Source: Micropruina sp. (GTDB lineage Bacteria; Actinomycetota; Actinomycetes; Propionibacteriales; Propionibacteriaceae). Taken from it: a DNA stretch of 64,000 nt. The notes beneath the pieces are model-generated. The model was not told the origin of the DNA. It saw only the letters and a list, made by a program, of their open reading frames with translations, and did no database searches. How positions within the stretch are numbered: position 1 is the stretch's first letter; every line of letters starts with the position of its first letter. Positions 1-9,631 of the stretch are shown piece after piece. A program made the translations under genes and the position numbers. Location: positions 558,001 through 622,000 of the forward strand of contig JADJTM010000001.1 of assembly GCA_016711205.1 (NCBI GenBank), in the 5' to 3' direction.

Positions 1-49
1 TGTGCTGCCCTTATACGGGCAGCACAGTGGCGCTAAGGGCAGCAGAGTG
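1..49. repeat. Palindromic GGGCAGCA repeat at window edge
   Basis: Bases 1-10 (TGTGCTGCCC) and 17-26 form a perfect 10 bp inverted repeat around a 6 bp loop. The right arm is then repeated directly, with one mismatch, as GGGCAGCASAGTG at 17-29 and 37-49. It lies outside any gene I can support. It could be a transposon end or a REP-like hairpin; the window edge cuts off the rest. No gene is supported between here and 279. Confidence 0.45.
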
Positions 50-278
50 CTGCTCGTGCGGGCTCTGGCCGCATCCCCACGCCTTTCTGGTTCCCGGTGG
101 GCTCGAGATTCCCCGCTGTCGCCACCGGCGGGACGGTGCCGTCCCCGTGGTCTTCCTCGACCGGGGTGACGAAGCGAGGTGCGGGCTCGGGCGCCGCGAA
201 ACGGTCGTCTTGCCTCACGTCAAGTTGATCGCGAACTCTGACCGCGTGCCTCACTTGTTTTGATCGCAAGCTGTGGGT

Positions 279-1469
279 TCAGGCGTGGGAGCGGACGTTG
301 GTGCGTTCGCGCGCTGAGTCGAGTAGCCGGTTCTGGATGGTGTTGATCTTGCGGGTGATCGCGGCGGGGTTCAGCTGGTGGTGGATCGCGGCGAGTTGTT
401 CAGCTTTCGGGCCGGTCAGGGCACGGCTGGCTAGGAGCCGGCTGTAGGGGGTGGCTGGCTTGTCATAGATCCGCTTCTTGCGGCCTGAGCAGGTCTCGGC
501 CCAGTCGACGGCCTTCACGCACGGCAGTGAGGTGGTTCTTGCGCGCCATCACCTGGGCCCACAGCAGGTTCAGGTCATCGAGTTCGGCTGGGTTTCATAG
601 CGGTAGCGGAACGCGTGGCGGCGGACCCAGTCACCGTTGCGTTGCTCGACGTGGGCGTTGTCGTTGTGCTGATACGGCCGGGACCGGGTGATCGTGGGGA
701 TGCCCTGATCGTCACACCAAGCGATCATGCCCCAGTTCAAGAACTCTGACCCGTTGTCGAAGTCGACTCCGGCCAGCGGAATCGGGTAGGCGGCCAGGAT
801 CTGGTCCATGCCGGCCTTCATGTGCACGAACGCCTTGTTGCGCACGGTCCGGGTCACACCCCAGCCGAGGTAGGGGTCGGTGGCGTTGATCGTGACCAGG
901 TAGTCACCCTCGTTACGATGTCCGCAGTGGGCGACGGTGTCGATCTCCAGGTAGCCCGGGACGGCGGGGAACCCGTCCATCGCGGTGCGCAGCGGGATCG
1001 AGCCGCGCAAGATCAGGCCCGGCCGAGTCGTCGATTTCGCCTGCGGATAGCGGGCAGACTTCACCGGAGCCAGGTAGCGGTCGATCGTGGCCGGCGACAT
1101 TGCCCGCAACTCGTCGAGCACCACGTCGCTGATCCGATCAGCGACCTTGCCCAACTCGGCGAAACGGAGCAGCCGTTCCAGCGTGTCGTCCATGACCGGG
1201 GCCAAGTACTTCCCGCACGGCTCACCGTCCAGTGTCCACACCTCCTCCAAGACCTTCAACGCGTCGTAGGAGTACTTCCGAGGCGCGGCTTGCGCGTGCC
1301 CTGCCCGACACGTCCTTCCGGTTCGCCGCTTCCCGGATCGCGCGGCGGGCGTTCACCCGCGACCAGCCCGTCGCGGCGCACAGTTCGTCCAGCATCACCC
1401 CTTGGCCTTCTTGGCTGCCCGCTGGTACTCCCGCGCATACGCCTTGGTCAGTTCCCGCCTGGTGGCCAT
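279..1469 (-). pseudogene. Broken DDE integrase-type transposase
   Basis: Pieces in different frames together read as one actinobacterial rve/DDE transposase of roughly 400 residues. The natural start is the ATG at 1469 (MATRRELTKAYAREYQRA). An in-frame TGA follows near 1397 in a GGGG run. A second shift near 1265 leads into the catalytic core, which stops at 570. The core keeps the three acidic residues in context: EIDTVAHCG, VDFDNGSEF and HVEQRNGDW. The conserved C-terminal part (SGRKKRIYDKPATP onward) resumes in another frame and ends at 279. Three or more breaks make it inactive unless several are sequencing errors. I see no clear terminal inverted repeats, so the IS family is not assigned. 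Confidence 0.75.
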
Positions 1470-1666
1470 TGATAACTCCCTCACGAACCGTGAGCGAACC
1501 CGACCACCACCCGACCAGCCACCACGACACGCAGCCCGCGTTTCGCGATCACCAGCAACTGAGGCACGCGGTCCCGTTCGCGATCATCTTTCGTGAGTCA
1601 AGTCGACGTTTTGAGCCGCTTGGTCGCGAGCGTGTAGGGTGACGAGTCGGGGCTGAGGCCCCGGGA

Positions 1667-1743
<77 letters not shown>

Positions 1744-1993
1744 TTGAATTGCCTTGTGAGAGGCACATTGGTTGTCTCGGAGTGCCCCGTGTGGAACATA
1801 CGTGGAACAAACCCAACGGAGCCCGGACTTGAGGCTGCTTCACAGTTGTCTGCGCGCACCTCGGGGCAACCCAGCTCGCGGGCGTCGGGCGGGTGTGGCC
1901 GGGGAATAGGCGGGCATGATGAGCTTGTCGGTGTGACCTGAGCCGTCCAATGCCCAAATCGAGCCGCCGGCTACGAGAAGATCGACACTACGG

Positions 1994-3274
1994 ATGCCGG
2001 GACTGCCCGAGCTCGTCGGGACCGCGCAGCACTCAACGACGAACAGGCAGACCGTCCAGACACAGCCGGGCATGATGGTCACTGAACCTCGTCGAGAGTT
2101 GGAGATGACCGTCGGAACCAGCCCTGGTGGCACACAAGTGCCGCTTTGCGTTCCCATCCGGCCAGGGCCGGGGGTGGATGCTGAAGAACTCCGCGGCTGG
2201 GCCGCACGCAAGATGATGTATGAGGACGCAAGGTGGGTCTACGACATAGTCGGATCGGCGGGCGTGTCCTCCGACCTCACTGCGTTCGCTGGTCTGTTCC
2301 TGAGTCACCAGTTCGTCCGTGTGGCATATGAAGGGGCAACGGCCCTCCGGTCAAGCAACCCGCACGTGGGCATTCCCGAGTTCGCGGCCGGGCTGTCGGA
2401 CCAGTACGCGGCCGTCAGTGCCCGCTACCGACACGCGACAAAGCTGCTCGACGACAACAGCAAGACCCTTACCGAAGTTCTGGCTGAACTCCGCGCTGAG
2501 ATCGAACTACACCGACAGGCGTTCACGGGAAAGACGCGCCGTTGGCTTCGTTGGGCTGAGACTGACCTCGGCCTCTACCTGCACGGCGATGACCTGCTTG
2601 GCGCCACTGTTCCTGCGTCATTTCGGCTCGGGCTAGATGTGGGCGGTCAGACGAAGCACAAGACTGGCGAAGACCTCTCGGCGGTCACCGAGGAATGCGG
2701 CGGCACTCTCGCCTACATGTGTGGCGCGACGTTTGTGCCGGATGACCCGGCCCCCGCACTGGACCTTCGCACCGTCCGAATCCGAAGTCGCGACTGCCGA
2801 ACGGACCGATACCTCGCCGGGAAGTTCGAAGCGAAGTTTCCACTCGAACTCAAGATGCTGCTGCTGCTGATAGAGGGGGACCTGAACACCTCTCGACTGA
2901 TCCTTCCAGCGACTTCTTCGGGGCACCGTGACGCCGTACTGCGCGCTCAGACCGTCACGTTAATCCACTCGCTGACAGCGCTTCAGCGCATCGCGTCGAT
3001 GACTGGCACAACCTCGTCGCCAGGACTCATCAGGTTGGGGGAACTGCTGGACTCCCCACCCGTGAGCCGGTTGACCTCCCCGATGGGACTGCTTGTTCGA
3101 AACAGGTTCGTGCACTACGAGATGAATGATCCGCGGATCCTCCCGGACCTGACCAAGCCGCTGTGTGGATTGGTTCAACAGGTGTTCCCGGGTCAGACTT
3201 GGCAGAGCTTGTCCCGCGACGTGACGGATGTGACTGAGCGCGCGGCCAACCTCATCTCGCACTGGAGTCCGTAG
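1994..3274 (+). CDS. Unknown protein with C-terminal HEPN-like motif
   Basis: This is the first gene inside the element after attL, about 426 aa from the first ATG. The ATG pair at 2072 and the ATG at 2105 are also plausible starts, and none has a convincing ribosome site. I do not recognise the family. The middle is acidic and helical (KLLDDNSKTLTEVLAELRAEI). Near the C-terminus LLVRNRFVHYEM contains R-x4-H, the catalytic signature of HEPN ribonucleases, set in helical sequence as in Apea/abortive-infection type domains. No partner with nucleotidyltransferase motifs is adjacent. A phage-defence or toxin role is only an inference from the motif and the neighbourhood. Confidence 0.5.
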   Translation: MPGLPELVGTAQHSTTNRQTVQTQPGMMVTEPRRELEMTVGTSPGGTQVPLCVPIRPGPGVDAEELRGWAARKMMYEDARWVYDIVGSAGVSSDLTAFAGLFLSHQFVRVAYEGATALRSSNPHVGIPEFAAGLSDQYAAVSARYRHATKLLDDNSKTLTEVLAELRAEIELHRQAFTGKTRRWLRWAETDLGLYLHGDDLLGATVPASFRLGLDVGGQTKHKTGEDLSAVTEECGGTLAYMCGATFVPDDPAPALDLRTVRIRSRDCRTDRYLAGKFEAKFPLELKMLLLLIEGDLNTSRLILPATSSGHRDAVLRAQTVTLIHSLTALQRIASMTGTTSSPGLIRLGELLDSPPVSRLTSPMGLLVRNRFVHYEMNDPRILPDLTKPLCGLVQQVFPGQTWQSLSRDVTDVTERAANLISHWSP

Positions 3275-3489
3275 TCTGGCGCGCCAGCTTCGCCAGTTGC
3301 TGTCGAAGCTGGACGACTCGCCGGAGGACCTGAGGCGGGATCTAGGGGTGCCCGAGCGCCAACCTCACGTCCCCGGAGCATGCGCTCCGAGCACCCCACG
3401 TCGGAGGCGAGACGGCCTCTCCCCAAATTGAGGAGAGCCAGCCGGGACTCTAGTACTCGATTTGGTTCGATCCGGGCCGTGCCCGGTCG

Positions 3490-4086
3490 TTGTCCGACGC
3501 GAACGTTAGGATGCGATCCGTGGTCAAGGCGTCTGTTTGCAGCCGGAGGAAGCCCGTCGACTTCTATTGGCGCTCCTGTGTGGATGGCGGGCACATTGAC
3601 GCTGCCGTGGATGCGCTAATGCGGAGCATTCGGCGCGCCGACCGAACCGCGATCAACCCCTACCTTGATGCCGACAATGAGGCGATGTTTCGAGTTCGCC
3701 TCGAACTTGCCGAACAGGGCCAACTGGTACCCGATGATCACGTGAAGACGATCTCGTTCGACCCGGCACTGGACATGTTCGAGATCCGTTGGCTCGATGT
3801 GCAAGCCATCACCCAAGACCTGGTCTCGGGTTTGTACGGACGGCGAGTGACAGACATCAATGTTCGGCTTTACTACATCGAACTCGGATATGCCTGGGTT
3901 GTGGGCCTCCTTGCTCACGAGAAGGTCTACGGCCTCGACGACGAGGAGACGAACCGCCTCCAGGATGTGCGGATCGAGCGCGCGGTGTCGATCTGTAGGG
4001 GCGATGCTGCCCGATGGTGGGGGGTTCCTGAACTGGAGGCCGCTCATGGCACGCCGGGACCCGATTTGACAGAGCGTATAACCTAA
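3490..4086 (+). CDS. Gp49/HigB-like toxin of a TAC module
   Basis: Predicted ribonuclease-type toxin of the RelE/HigB superfamily, 198 aa if it starts at the TTG at 3490. The ATG at 3511 or the ATG at 3619 could be the true start. The core reads EIRW, then VRLYYIEL, a hydrophobic strand and LLAHEKVYG, then acidic QDVRIERAV. This is the strand order and HEK-like motif typical of Gp49-like toxins. The gene ends 5 bp before an XRE antitoxin, which is followed by a SecB-like protein, matching toxin-antitoxin-chaperone loci such as mycobacterial Rv1955-Rv1957. The family call rests on motif shape and gene order, not on a search. Confidence 0.6.
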   Translation: MSDANVRMRSVVKASVCSRRKPVDFYWRSCVDGGHIDAAVDALMRSIRRADRTAINPYLDADNEAMFRVRLELAEQGQLVPDDHVKTISFDPALDMFEIRWLDVQAITQDLVSGLYGRRVTDINVRLYYIELGYAWVVGLLAHEKVYGLDDEETNRLQDVRIERAVSICRGDAARWWGVPELEAAHGTPGPDLTERIT

Positions 4087-4091
4087 AGTTC

Positions 4092-4454
4092 ATGCAGGAA
4101 GACCTCCGGGTGATCCGGGATCGTGCCCAGTCCCTTGCGCGTGAACAGCATGAGTTGATGTCCTCGCTCGTGCAGTTCCGGGTGAAACACCACTTGAGAC
4201 AGGAAGATGTTGCGGAGCGCCTAGGTATCACTCAGGCAGCTGTGTCGAAGTTCGAGCGATACGACTCCAATCCGACGCTCGCCTCGATCCGGCGATACGC
4301 GCTCGCTGTTGGGGTGCGGCTGAACCTCACCGCGATCGACGACCTGGCCGAGTTCACTGTCGAGGTCGACCCGCTCGCCGTTACGCGGAAGAGCAGCCGT
4401 AGCTCAGAGGTTGATTGGTCGCGCGCCACTGGCCCCGTGTCCTGCGATGCCTGA
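4092..4454 (+). CDS. XRE-family HigA-like antitoxin
   Basis: A 120 aa protein with a central Cro/C1 helix-turn-helix: RVKHHLRQEDVAERLGITQA, then AVSKFERYDSNPTLASIRRY. It would bind and neutralise the upstream toxin and repress the shared promoter. The start ATG at 4092 lies 5 bp after the toxin stop. The last 8 bp overlap the start of the SecB-like gene, so the three genes are translationally coupled. The region after the HTH (VDPLAVTRKSSRSSEVDWSR) is where a chaperone-addiction segment would sit in TAC antitoxins. I cannot show that function from sequence. Confidence 0.75.
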   Translation: MQEDLRVIRDRAQSLAREQHELMSSLVQFRVKHHLRQEDVAERLGITQAAVSKFERYDSNPTLASIRRYALAVGVRLNLTAIDDLAEFTVEVDPLAVTRKSSRSSEVDWSRATGPVSCDA

Positions 4455-4914
4455 GCCCAGCGAAGCACTCCTAACGCTCGTAAAATGCGCGACGCTCGAC
4501 TCCATCGAGTTCAGGGAGATCTCCGCACGCCGCGTCTTCCCTCAAGACAACGTCGAGCCTCCTCGACTAGACCTAAACACCGAGGTACAGGATTCGTCGG
4601 ATGTTGACGCGGATCAACGTGAGTTTCGGTACTCGCTGCGCGTGATGGTTCACGACGCTGAGGGGGAAGTAGTGGTCGAGCCCCTCGCGACCTACCACGT
4701 GCCCGCGGAGCATTCAGCCCTCCTTGAGGATCGACATGCGCTTACGGAGTTCGCAAATGAGGTCGCCGTCATGGCATTGATTCCCTATGCCAGGCAGGCT
4801 CTTGCGGACGTGACGCAGCGAGTGTTCTCGGGAAGCATCCTCATGCCGACCTACCAGCGGGGCCAAGTTAGGTTTGGAGACGGTGACTCCGACGCACACC
4901 AGACCGCGGAATGA
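4447..4914 (+). CDS. SecB-like TAC chaperone
   Basis: A 155 aa acidic protein starting at the ATG at 4447 inside the antitoxin's last codons. It has the SecB layout: beta-rich N-terminal half with alternating hydrophobics (FRYSLRVMVHDAEGEVVVE) and the helical segment VMALIPYARQALADVTQRV followed by ILMPTYQRG. This compares with the ALYPYIREYVYDLTGRL-type segment of M. tuberculosis Rv1957. In TAC systems this chaperone folds and protects the antitoxin, so losing it frees the toxin. No other SecB is visible, and Actinobacteria generally lack canonical SecB, which favours the TAC reading. Confidence 0.65.
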   Translation: MPEPSEALLTLVKCATLDSIEFREISARRVFPQDNVEPPRLDLNTEVQDSSDVDADQREFRYSLRVMVHDAEGEVVVEPLATYHVPAEHSALLEDRHALTEFANEVAVMALIPYARQALADVTQRVFSGSILMPTYQRGQVRFGDGDSDAHQTAE

Positions 4915-4935
4915 TCGTTGCGACACTGGGAACCG

Positions 4936-5163
4936 TTACCAGTGGCGGTAGCGGTCTTCATGACGGGTCGTTGGAATCACCGGGAACAGTGCGTCGAGGT
5001 CAGAGATGCGCACCCGGATCAGTTTGTAGCCAAGCTTGACTGCGGGGAGGTCGCCGGACGCGATGCGGCGGCGCAGCGTATAGGCGCTCACGGCGTAGAT
5101 CCTGGCTGCCTCGCGTAGCGAGACCCACTCGGGCTCAACTCGGGGGTTCTGGTTGATGGCCAT
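4936..5163 (-). CDS. Excisionase-like small HTH protein
   Basis: A 75 aa protein of the MerR-like/excisionase HTH type: EWVSLREAARIYAVSAYTLR forms the winged helix, and LPAVKLGYKLIRVRISDLDAL is the usual ending of helix_turn_helix_17 (Xis-type) proteins. Start ATG at 5163 is chosen because AAGGAAGG lies just upstream and homologous proteins begin here. It follows the relaxase gene by 53 bp on the same strand. It probably directs excision with the integrase, or regulates the transfer genes. A related protein is encoded at 18881-19102. Confidence 0.8.
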   Translation of the reverse strand: MAINQNPRVEPEWVSLREAARIYAVSAYTLRRRIASGDLPAVKLGYKLIRVRISDLDALFPVIPTTRHEDRYRHW

Positions 5164-5216
5164 AGCGGTTCCTTCCTTGGGGTTGGTGCCCGGCGGGCTT
5201 GCCGGGACGTTGGGGC

Positions 5217-8200
5217 TCAGATGCCGATGCCTGGGCTTCGGTGGTGATCGATGGAGCGTGAGTGGTCGTGACGTGGGTCGTGCTGCGGCATCTGCTTTGC
5301 GGTGACGGTCTCCCAGATCGGGTTCAGCCACATCTCCAGCCGGTAGCGGAGAGCGTCGGCCTTGTGGTCGTCGGGGAGTGCCCGGCGCGCCGCATACAGG
5401 ACGTGCTCAGGTAGCCAGGAGCCGTCTGGATCCGCCTCGGCGCACTCGCGGGCGACACGGATCGTGGCCGGGTCCTCGACGGTCGCGGGCACGGCTTGGT
5501 GAATCAAACCGAGCCAGGTGACCACGGCTTCGGACTCGCCGGCGATGAGCGCATCGAGACGATGCTGGGCTCGCGCTTCGACGATGTGGTGCTGCATTGG
5601 CCCGGTCGGTCGGAGGTCCGTGTCGGGGATCTGGTGGGCAGCACGCCAGAGTTCGATCTGGGCGATGGCCTCCGGCGATGGCGGGTGGATGAGTGCCCGT
5701 GCCCAGCCTGGAATGGTCTCGATCTTCGCGGACTGGCTCCTCACCTTGGCGGCAAGTCGCGTGACCAGCTCGAACCTCGCGCCAAGGTAGGTGCGCCACT
5801 CCGGGTTTTCGGCAAGCTTCTCGGGTACCGCGGGAAGCCAGGGGAGGGGCCGTCGCTCCGGTGCCTCGCGGAGACCGACGATGTCCAGGTGGTGGTCGAT
5901 GGCGGCCGCGGGGTCGCGGGCGTCCTCGACGCCTTCCGCGCTCGCGAAGTCGACCAGAGCCCTCACCGCGTCGTAGCCGTTGGCATTGATGACCAGAAGA
6001 CGCGAGAGCAAGACCGGCCAAGCGTCCGCATCTGCCAGGCCGAGTCCGGTGGCGGCCTCCTCCAGGCTCTGGATCAGCTCAGGCCCGGCATGCTTTTCGG
6101 CAGCGACGACGATCGAGTCCTGGTAGCAGGAGACGGCAGCGCCCAGCAGCGTCCGCGGGTCGCGGAGCGCAGCGACCTGGGTGGTGGCTGAGGCCGGGGC
6201 GTCCGAGCGGGCGAGGATGGACTCCAGGCGTTCGGTCGGAGTCGGCGGTGCGATCGTGTCCGGGTCGAACTGAGTGTGCGGGTCGCCGTCTCCGGTGACC
6301 TGGACGTAGGCGTGGTTCGCGTGCCGGCCGCGGCTGAGCATCGTGTAGAGCTGTTGACGCGACTCCCGTCCGGTGACCAGGCCGTGGCAGGTGTCCGCCG
6401 TCAAGCCCTGAGCGCCGTGGATGGTCGAGGCGTAGCCCAGTTCCACATGGTTGCTCACGTAGCTGGCGGGGATGGTGAGCCTGCGGTGGGTGCGCGGGTC
6501 GTGGACGTCGAGGCGGCCGTCGCGGCGGACGTCGAGGACCTCCCAGCGGTCGCCGTTCTTGACCCAGCCGCTACCGGCCCGGAGTCGGCGGTCGTTGCGG
6601 CGGGTCACCACCAAGTCGCCGATGGAGGCGTGGTTGCCGTCGGAGAGCGCGGCTTCGCGTCCGGGCCGGTGGTCGCCGAGCCGGTGGTCGCGCGCCTGCT
6701 GGTTGAGGGACGCGACTTGCTCACGGGTCGGGGCGAGCATGATCGCGTCGAGTCCGGCGCGTTTGTCGGCGACCCAGGCGTCGAAGACGTGCTGGGCTGC
6801 GGTGGTGGCGTCGCCGGGGTGCACGCGGTCGTGGTCGAGATAGAAGCCGAGCGCGGCCGGGTCGCCGTCGCGAAGCGCGAGCGACGCGTACGCCTCGGCC
6901 GGGTTGGCGAACCTCATCACCTGGTCGAGCCGGACGGCTCCGTGGGCGGCAGTGATGTCGCGCAGGATGCCGCCGGCGGAGACCGCGCCTAGCTGCTGGT
7001 CGTCGCCGATGAGCCGGACGCTGGCACCCTGGTCGATTGCCCAGCCGATCACGTAGTCGAGGCGGAGGGTGTCGGCCATCCCGGCCTCGTCGATGATCAG
7101 CAGCGTGTTCGCACCCACCGCTCGCACCCACTCGGCGGGTTCGGCTCGGCCGATCTCGTAGGCGAGCTTGTGCAGGGTGTCAGCGTGTATTCCGTTCCCG
7201 AGTTCTTCGGCGATCTGGGACGCGGCGGTCGCCGATGGAGCGAGCGCGAGCACGTTCCCACCGCTGTAGGTCCAGGCGCTGCTGAGTGCCCGCATGGCGG
7301 TGGTCTTGCCGGTGCCGGCCGGGGCAAGGGCGAGCTGGACGCGGCGTCCGGACGTCGCCATGCCGCGGACCAGTTGAGTCTGCCCGGCGTTGAGGGTGGT
7401 GCCGTTGGCGACCTCGGCGAGCAGGGCGGCGTCCACTGAGTTGTGGTCGGCCTTGCGTCCGCTGGTGCGGCCGGCGGCGTCGATGATCCGGCGTTCGGCG
7501 AACAGGATGCGCTGCGATGTGTACCGGGTCGAGCCGGTCACCCGGTACACCGAGGTCCCGTCTGCCCGGCGCAGGACCGCGGGCTCGCTGATGCCGTCAT
7601 CAGGGGGAGCCAGACTGACGCACATTGCGATCGCGATCCTCACCAGCCGGGTGGTCGCGTCCTCCAGTTGGTCCCACTTGACGCCGGTCCCGCGCACGAC
7701 GCGTAATGCTTCGGCGCGGAGGTGAACGTCCTGCCATTCGCCGCGATGGTCTTCGACGGCGCTGACCACCTTGGCGGCCGTCCTCCGCAGCCAGTCGTTG
7801 TCGAGGGTCGGTCTCGCTGGCCTCTCGTGGCTCATCACCTCGCGAAGTATCCTGTCGAGGCCGTGCTGACCCAGCAGGGCGACGGCTTGGGCGTGCCAGG
7901 CCGCGCGCTGCTCATTGCGTGATCGGGGTTCGTGCTTGGCCTCCCGGGTTTCGAGGGTCGCCACTTGGTACAGCTCCTGGCGTTCGGCCGGCGTCGGCGG
8001 TCGGCCGTGCTCGTCTTGGAAGGTGCGCGCCAGCTCGCCGGCGCGACGGGTGATCTCCTTGCGGCGCGCGGACCACAACTCGATGAGTTGCCGGTCGACG
8101 CCGTCGATCTCGCGGACGGGTCGCCGTCCGTCCGTGCGTGGTACGTCGACGAACCGCAGTCCGAGGACAGCATCGAGGTGGGCCTCGAGAGCGGTGTTGT

Positions 8201-9110
8201 AGGTCTCCGAGGCGGCCGTGATGGCCTTGTGCATCGTCCGGCCGTCGATCGCCCGCCACTGCCCGTCCACCACGGCCTGCACCTTGTTCGCCACTGCGAC
8301 GTGGGTGTGCAGGTCCGGGTCACCAGCACGGTTATCGCGATGAGTGAACGCCGCCGCGACCAGACCGCGCACGTCGATCTGCTCGACCCCGGCATGCCCC
8401 TTGCGGGTCTTGAGCACCTCGGCCTCGATGAACCCGAGCGCGTCCGTGACCGCGGCCCAGTGGGCGGCTTCGATCAGCGCGGCGGTCTGCCGGTCGGAAA
8501 TCGCCCACAGCGAGGACACCGACTTCACCGGCGAGAACGTGAGGTCGTAACCCGACACCGGTGTGGCCGGCGGACGCGACATCCGCGCGATGAAGCCCGA
8601 CAGCTCTCGCGGGTTCGGCGCCCGGTGCTCCATGGCGATGAACCACTCGATGGCAAGTTCGGTGCGCAACTTCGCTCGTACCTCGTCAGGAAGCTTCGCT
8701 GTGGGCTTGATGTCGTGAGTTCTGTTCCAGGCGGCGTAGCGCTGGCCAAGTTCGTGCCGGAACAGGCTGGTGCGCGTGTCGGGCTCGCGGTACGGCCTGC
8801 CGAGCCGGACGGCGTCGCGTCGCTGCTGGGTGGTCGCATCCGGGCCCAGCGCAGCGAGCCGTTCGACGGCGAGCGGGTGGAGCCCCTTACCGAACAGGGA
8901 GTCCATCTGGGCAGCGGTCACCATGTCCCCGGCGTTGAGCCCGTCGATGCCTGCCAGGCCCGAGCCAAGCCAGACCCCCGGCGCCTCGCCCTTCTCGTCG
9001 TAGTAGTCGGCCAGGGGAGTGCTCGCCGGCCGGTCCGAGTCGTTGCGTGCCACCTGTCGGGTCAGGTAGTCGTAGCCCGACCCCGCCGTCAGCTTGTGCA
9101 TCCCCATCAC
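5217..9110 (-). CDS. traA: MobF relaxase with RecD-like helicase (TraA type)
   Basis: About 1297 aa. The N-terminal TrwC relaxase domain starts MHKLTAGSGYDYLTRQVA with the nicking tyrosines. It carries the metal-binding three-histidine motif in HRDNRAGDPDLHTHVAV. A RecD/AAA_30 helicase follows, with Walker A APAGTGKTT and Walker B LLIIDEAGMAD, then UvrD-like C-terminal motifs (YASTIHGAQGLTADTCHG). It would nick oriT, stay covalently attached to the strand and unwind it for transfer. A strong ribosome site GGAAGGAG sits 8 bp before the GTG at 9110; an ATG at 9107 and longer forms are possible. Length and domain order match actinobacterial TraA relaxases. Confidence 0.93.
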   Translation of the reverse strand: MMGMHKLTAGSGYDYLTRQVARNDSDRPASTPLADYYDEKGEAPGVWLGSGLAGIDGLNAGDMVTAAQMDSLFGKGLHPLAVERLAALGPDATTQQRRDAVRLGRPYREPDTRTSLFRHELGQRYAAWNRTHDIKPTAKLPDEVRAKLRTELAIEWFIAMEHRAPNPRELSGFIARMSRPPATPVSGYDLTFSPVKSVSSLWAISDRQTAALIEAAHWAAVTDALGFIEAEVLKTRKGHAGVEQIDVRGLVAAAFTHRDNRAGDPDLHTHVAVANKVQAVVDGQWRAIDGRTMHKAITAASETYNTALEAHLDAVLGLRFVDVPRTDGRRPVREIDGVDRQLIELWSARRKEITRRAGELARTFQDEHGRPPTPAERQELYQVATLETREAKHEPRSRNEQRAAWHAQAVALLGQHGLDRILREVMSHERPARPTLDNDWLRRTAAKVVSAVEDHRGEWQDVHLRAEALRVVRGTGVKWDQLEDATTRLVRIAIAMCVSLAPPDDGISEPAVLRRADGTSVYRVTGSTRYTSQRILFAERRIIDAAGRTSGRKADHNSVDAALLAEVANGTTLNAGQTQLVRGMATSGRRVQLALAPAGTGKTTAMRALSSAWTYSGGNVLALAPSATAASQIAEELGNGIHADTLHKLAYEIGRAEPAEWVRAVGANTLLIIDEAGMADTLRLDYVIGWAIDQGASVRLIGDDQQLGAVSAGGILRDITAAHGAVRLDQVMRFANPAEAYASLALRDGDPAALGFYLDHDRVHPGDATTAAQHVFDAWVADKRAGLDAIMLAPTREQVASLNQQARDHRLGDHRPGREAALSDGNHASIGDLVVTRRNDRRLRAGSGWVKNGDRWEVLDVRRDGRLDVHDPRTHRRLTIPASYVSNHVELGYASTIHGAQGLTADTCHGLVTGRESRQQLYTMLSRGRHANHAYVQVTGDGDPHTQFDPDTIAPPTPTERLESILARSDAPASATTQVAALRDPRTLLGAAVSCYQDSIVVAAEKHAGPELIQSLEEAATGLGLADADAWPVLLSRLLVINANGYDAVRALVDFASAEGVEDARDPAAAIDHHLDIVGLREAPERRPLPWLPAVPEKLAENPEWRTYLGARFELVTRLAAKVRSQSAKIETIPGWARALIHPPSPEAIAQIELWRAAHQIPDTDLRPTGPMQHHIVEARAQHRLDALIAGESEAVVTWLGLIHQAVPATVEDPATIRVARECAEADPDGSWLPEHVLYAARRALPDDHKADALRYRLEMWLNPIWETVTAKQMPQHDPRHDHSRSIDHHRSPGIGI

Positions 9111-9631
9111 TGAGATCACTCCTTCCTCCAGCACAGGCAGTTGGCCGAGCCTTGCGTGGCCACGGCCGATGTGCGCTGTTGTCTCCTTAAGCCGAGAGAT
9201 CGGGCGTATTCGGTCAAGATGGGTGCCGAAGTAGGCCCTTCTACCTATCCCTAGGCCCCGAAAGTCGTCGATCCGGACGATTTGGAGGTAAATGTGCCCA
9301 AGAAACTCTCGCTACTGTCCAGATCACACACGAGCCGACGCGCGGCCAGGGCAAGGCCGTCTGACTACGCTCGGAGCACCGCAATGCAGTCGGCTGTTGC
9401 GCACATCACCTGCGCAACCGGACCTGCGGAAATCCAGGTTCTATTCATTGCGAACGTGGGCAGATCTCTGCACGAATAGGCAGTTGTGAGCGATTCCATG
9501 GTGCAGTAGGTGTGTTCTGGGGGATTTGTGGTTGTTCGGGAGTGTGGAGGCCGGCGGCGTCGTGGCGAGGGGTGCGGGGTAGGCAGGATGGGGAAGGGGA
9601 GGGAGAAGGGGAAGAGGTTCGGGGGCCGGGG
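9111..9631. other. Gene-poor 520 bp upstream of relaxase; possible oriT
   Basis: I see no convincing gene here; short open frames on both strands lack family features. TAGGCCC occurs twice around 9233-9259, and the stretch is less GC-rich than its neighbours. Because relaxases usually act on an origin next to their own gene, this is the most likely place for oriT. I could not identify a nic site or a strong hairpin. The rest, toward the HepT gene, is G-rich (9590-9640) and looks non-coding. Confidence 0.3.

Noticed and set aside
9282..9479. Small overlapping genes between the relaxase and HepT
   Set aside because: Two overlapping frames of 65 codons lack ribosome sites and families. The stretch is better read as non-coding and possibly oriT.
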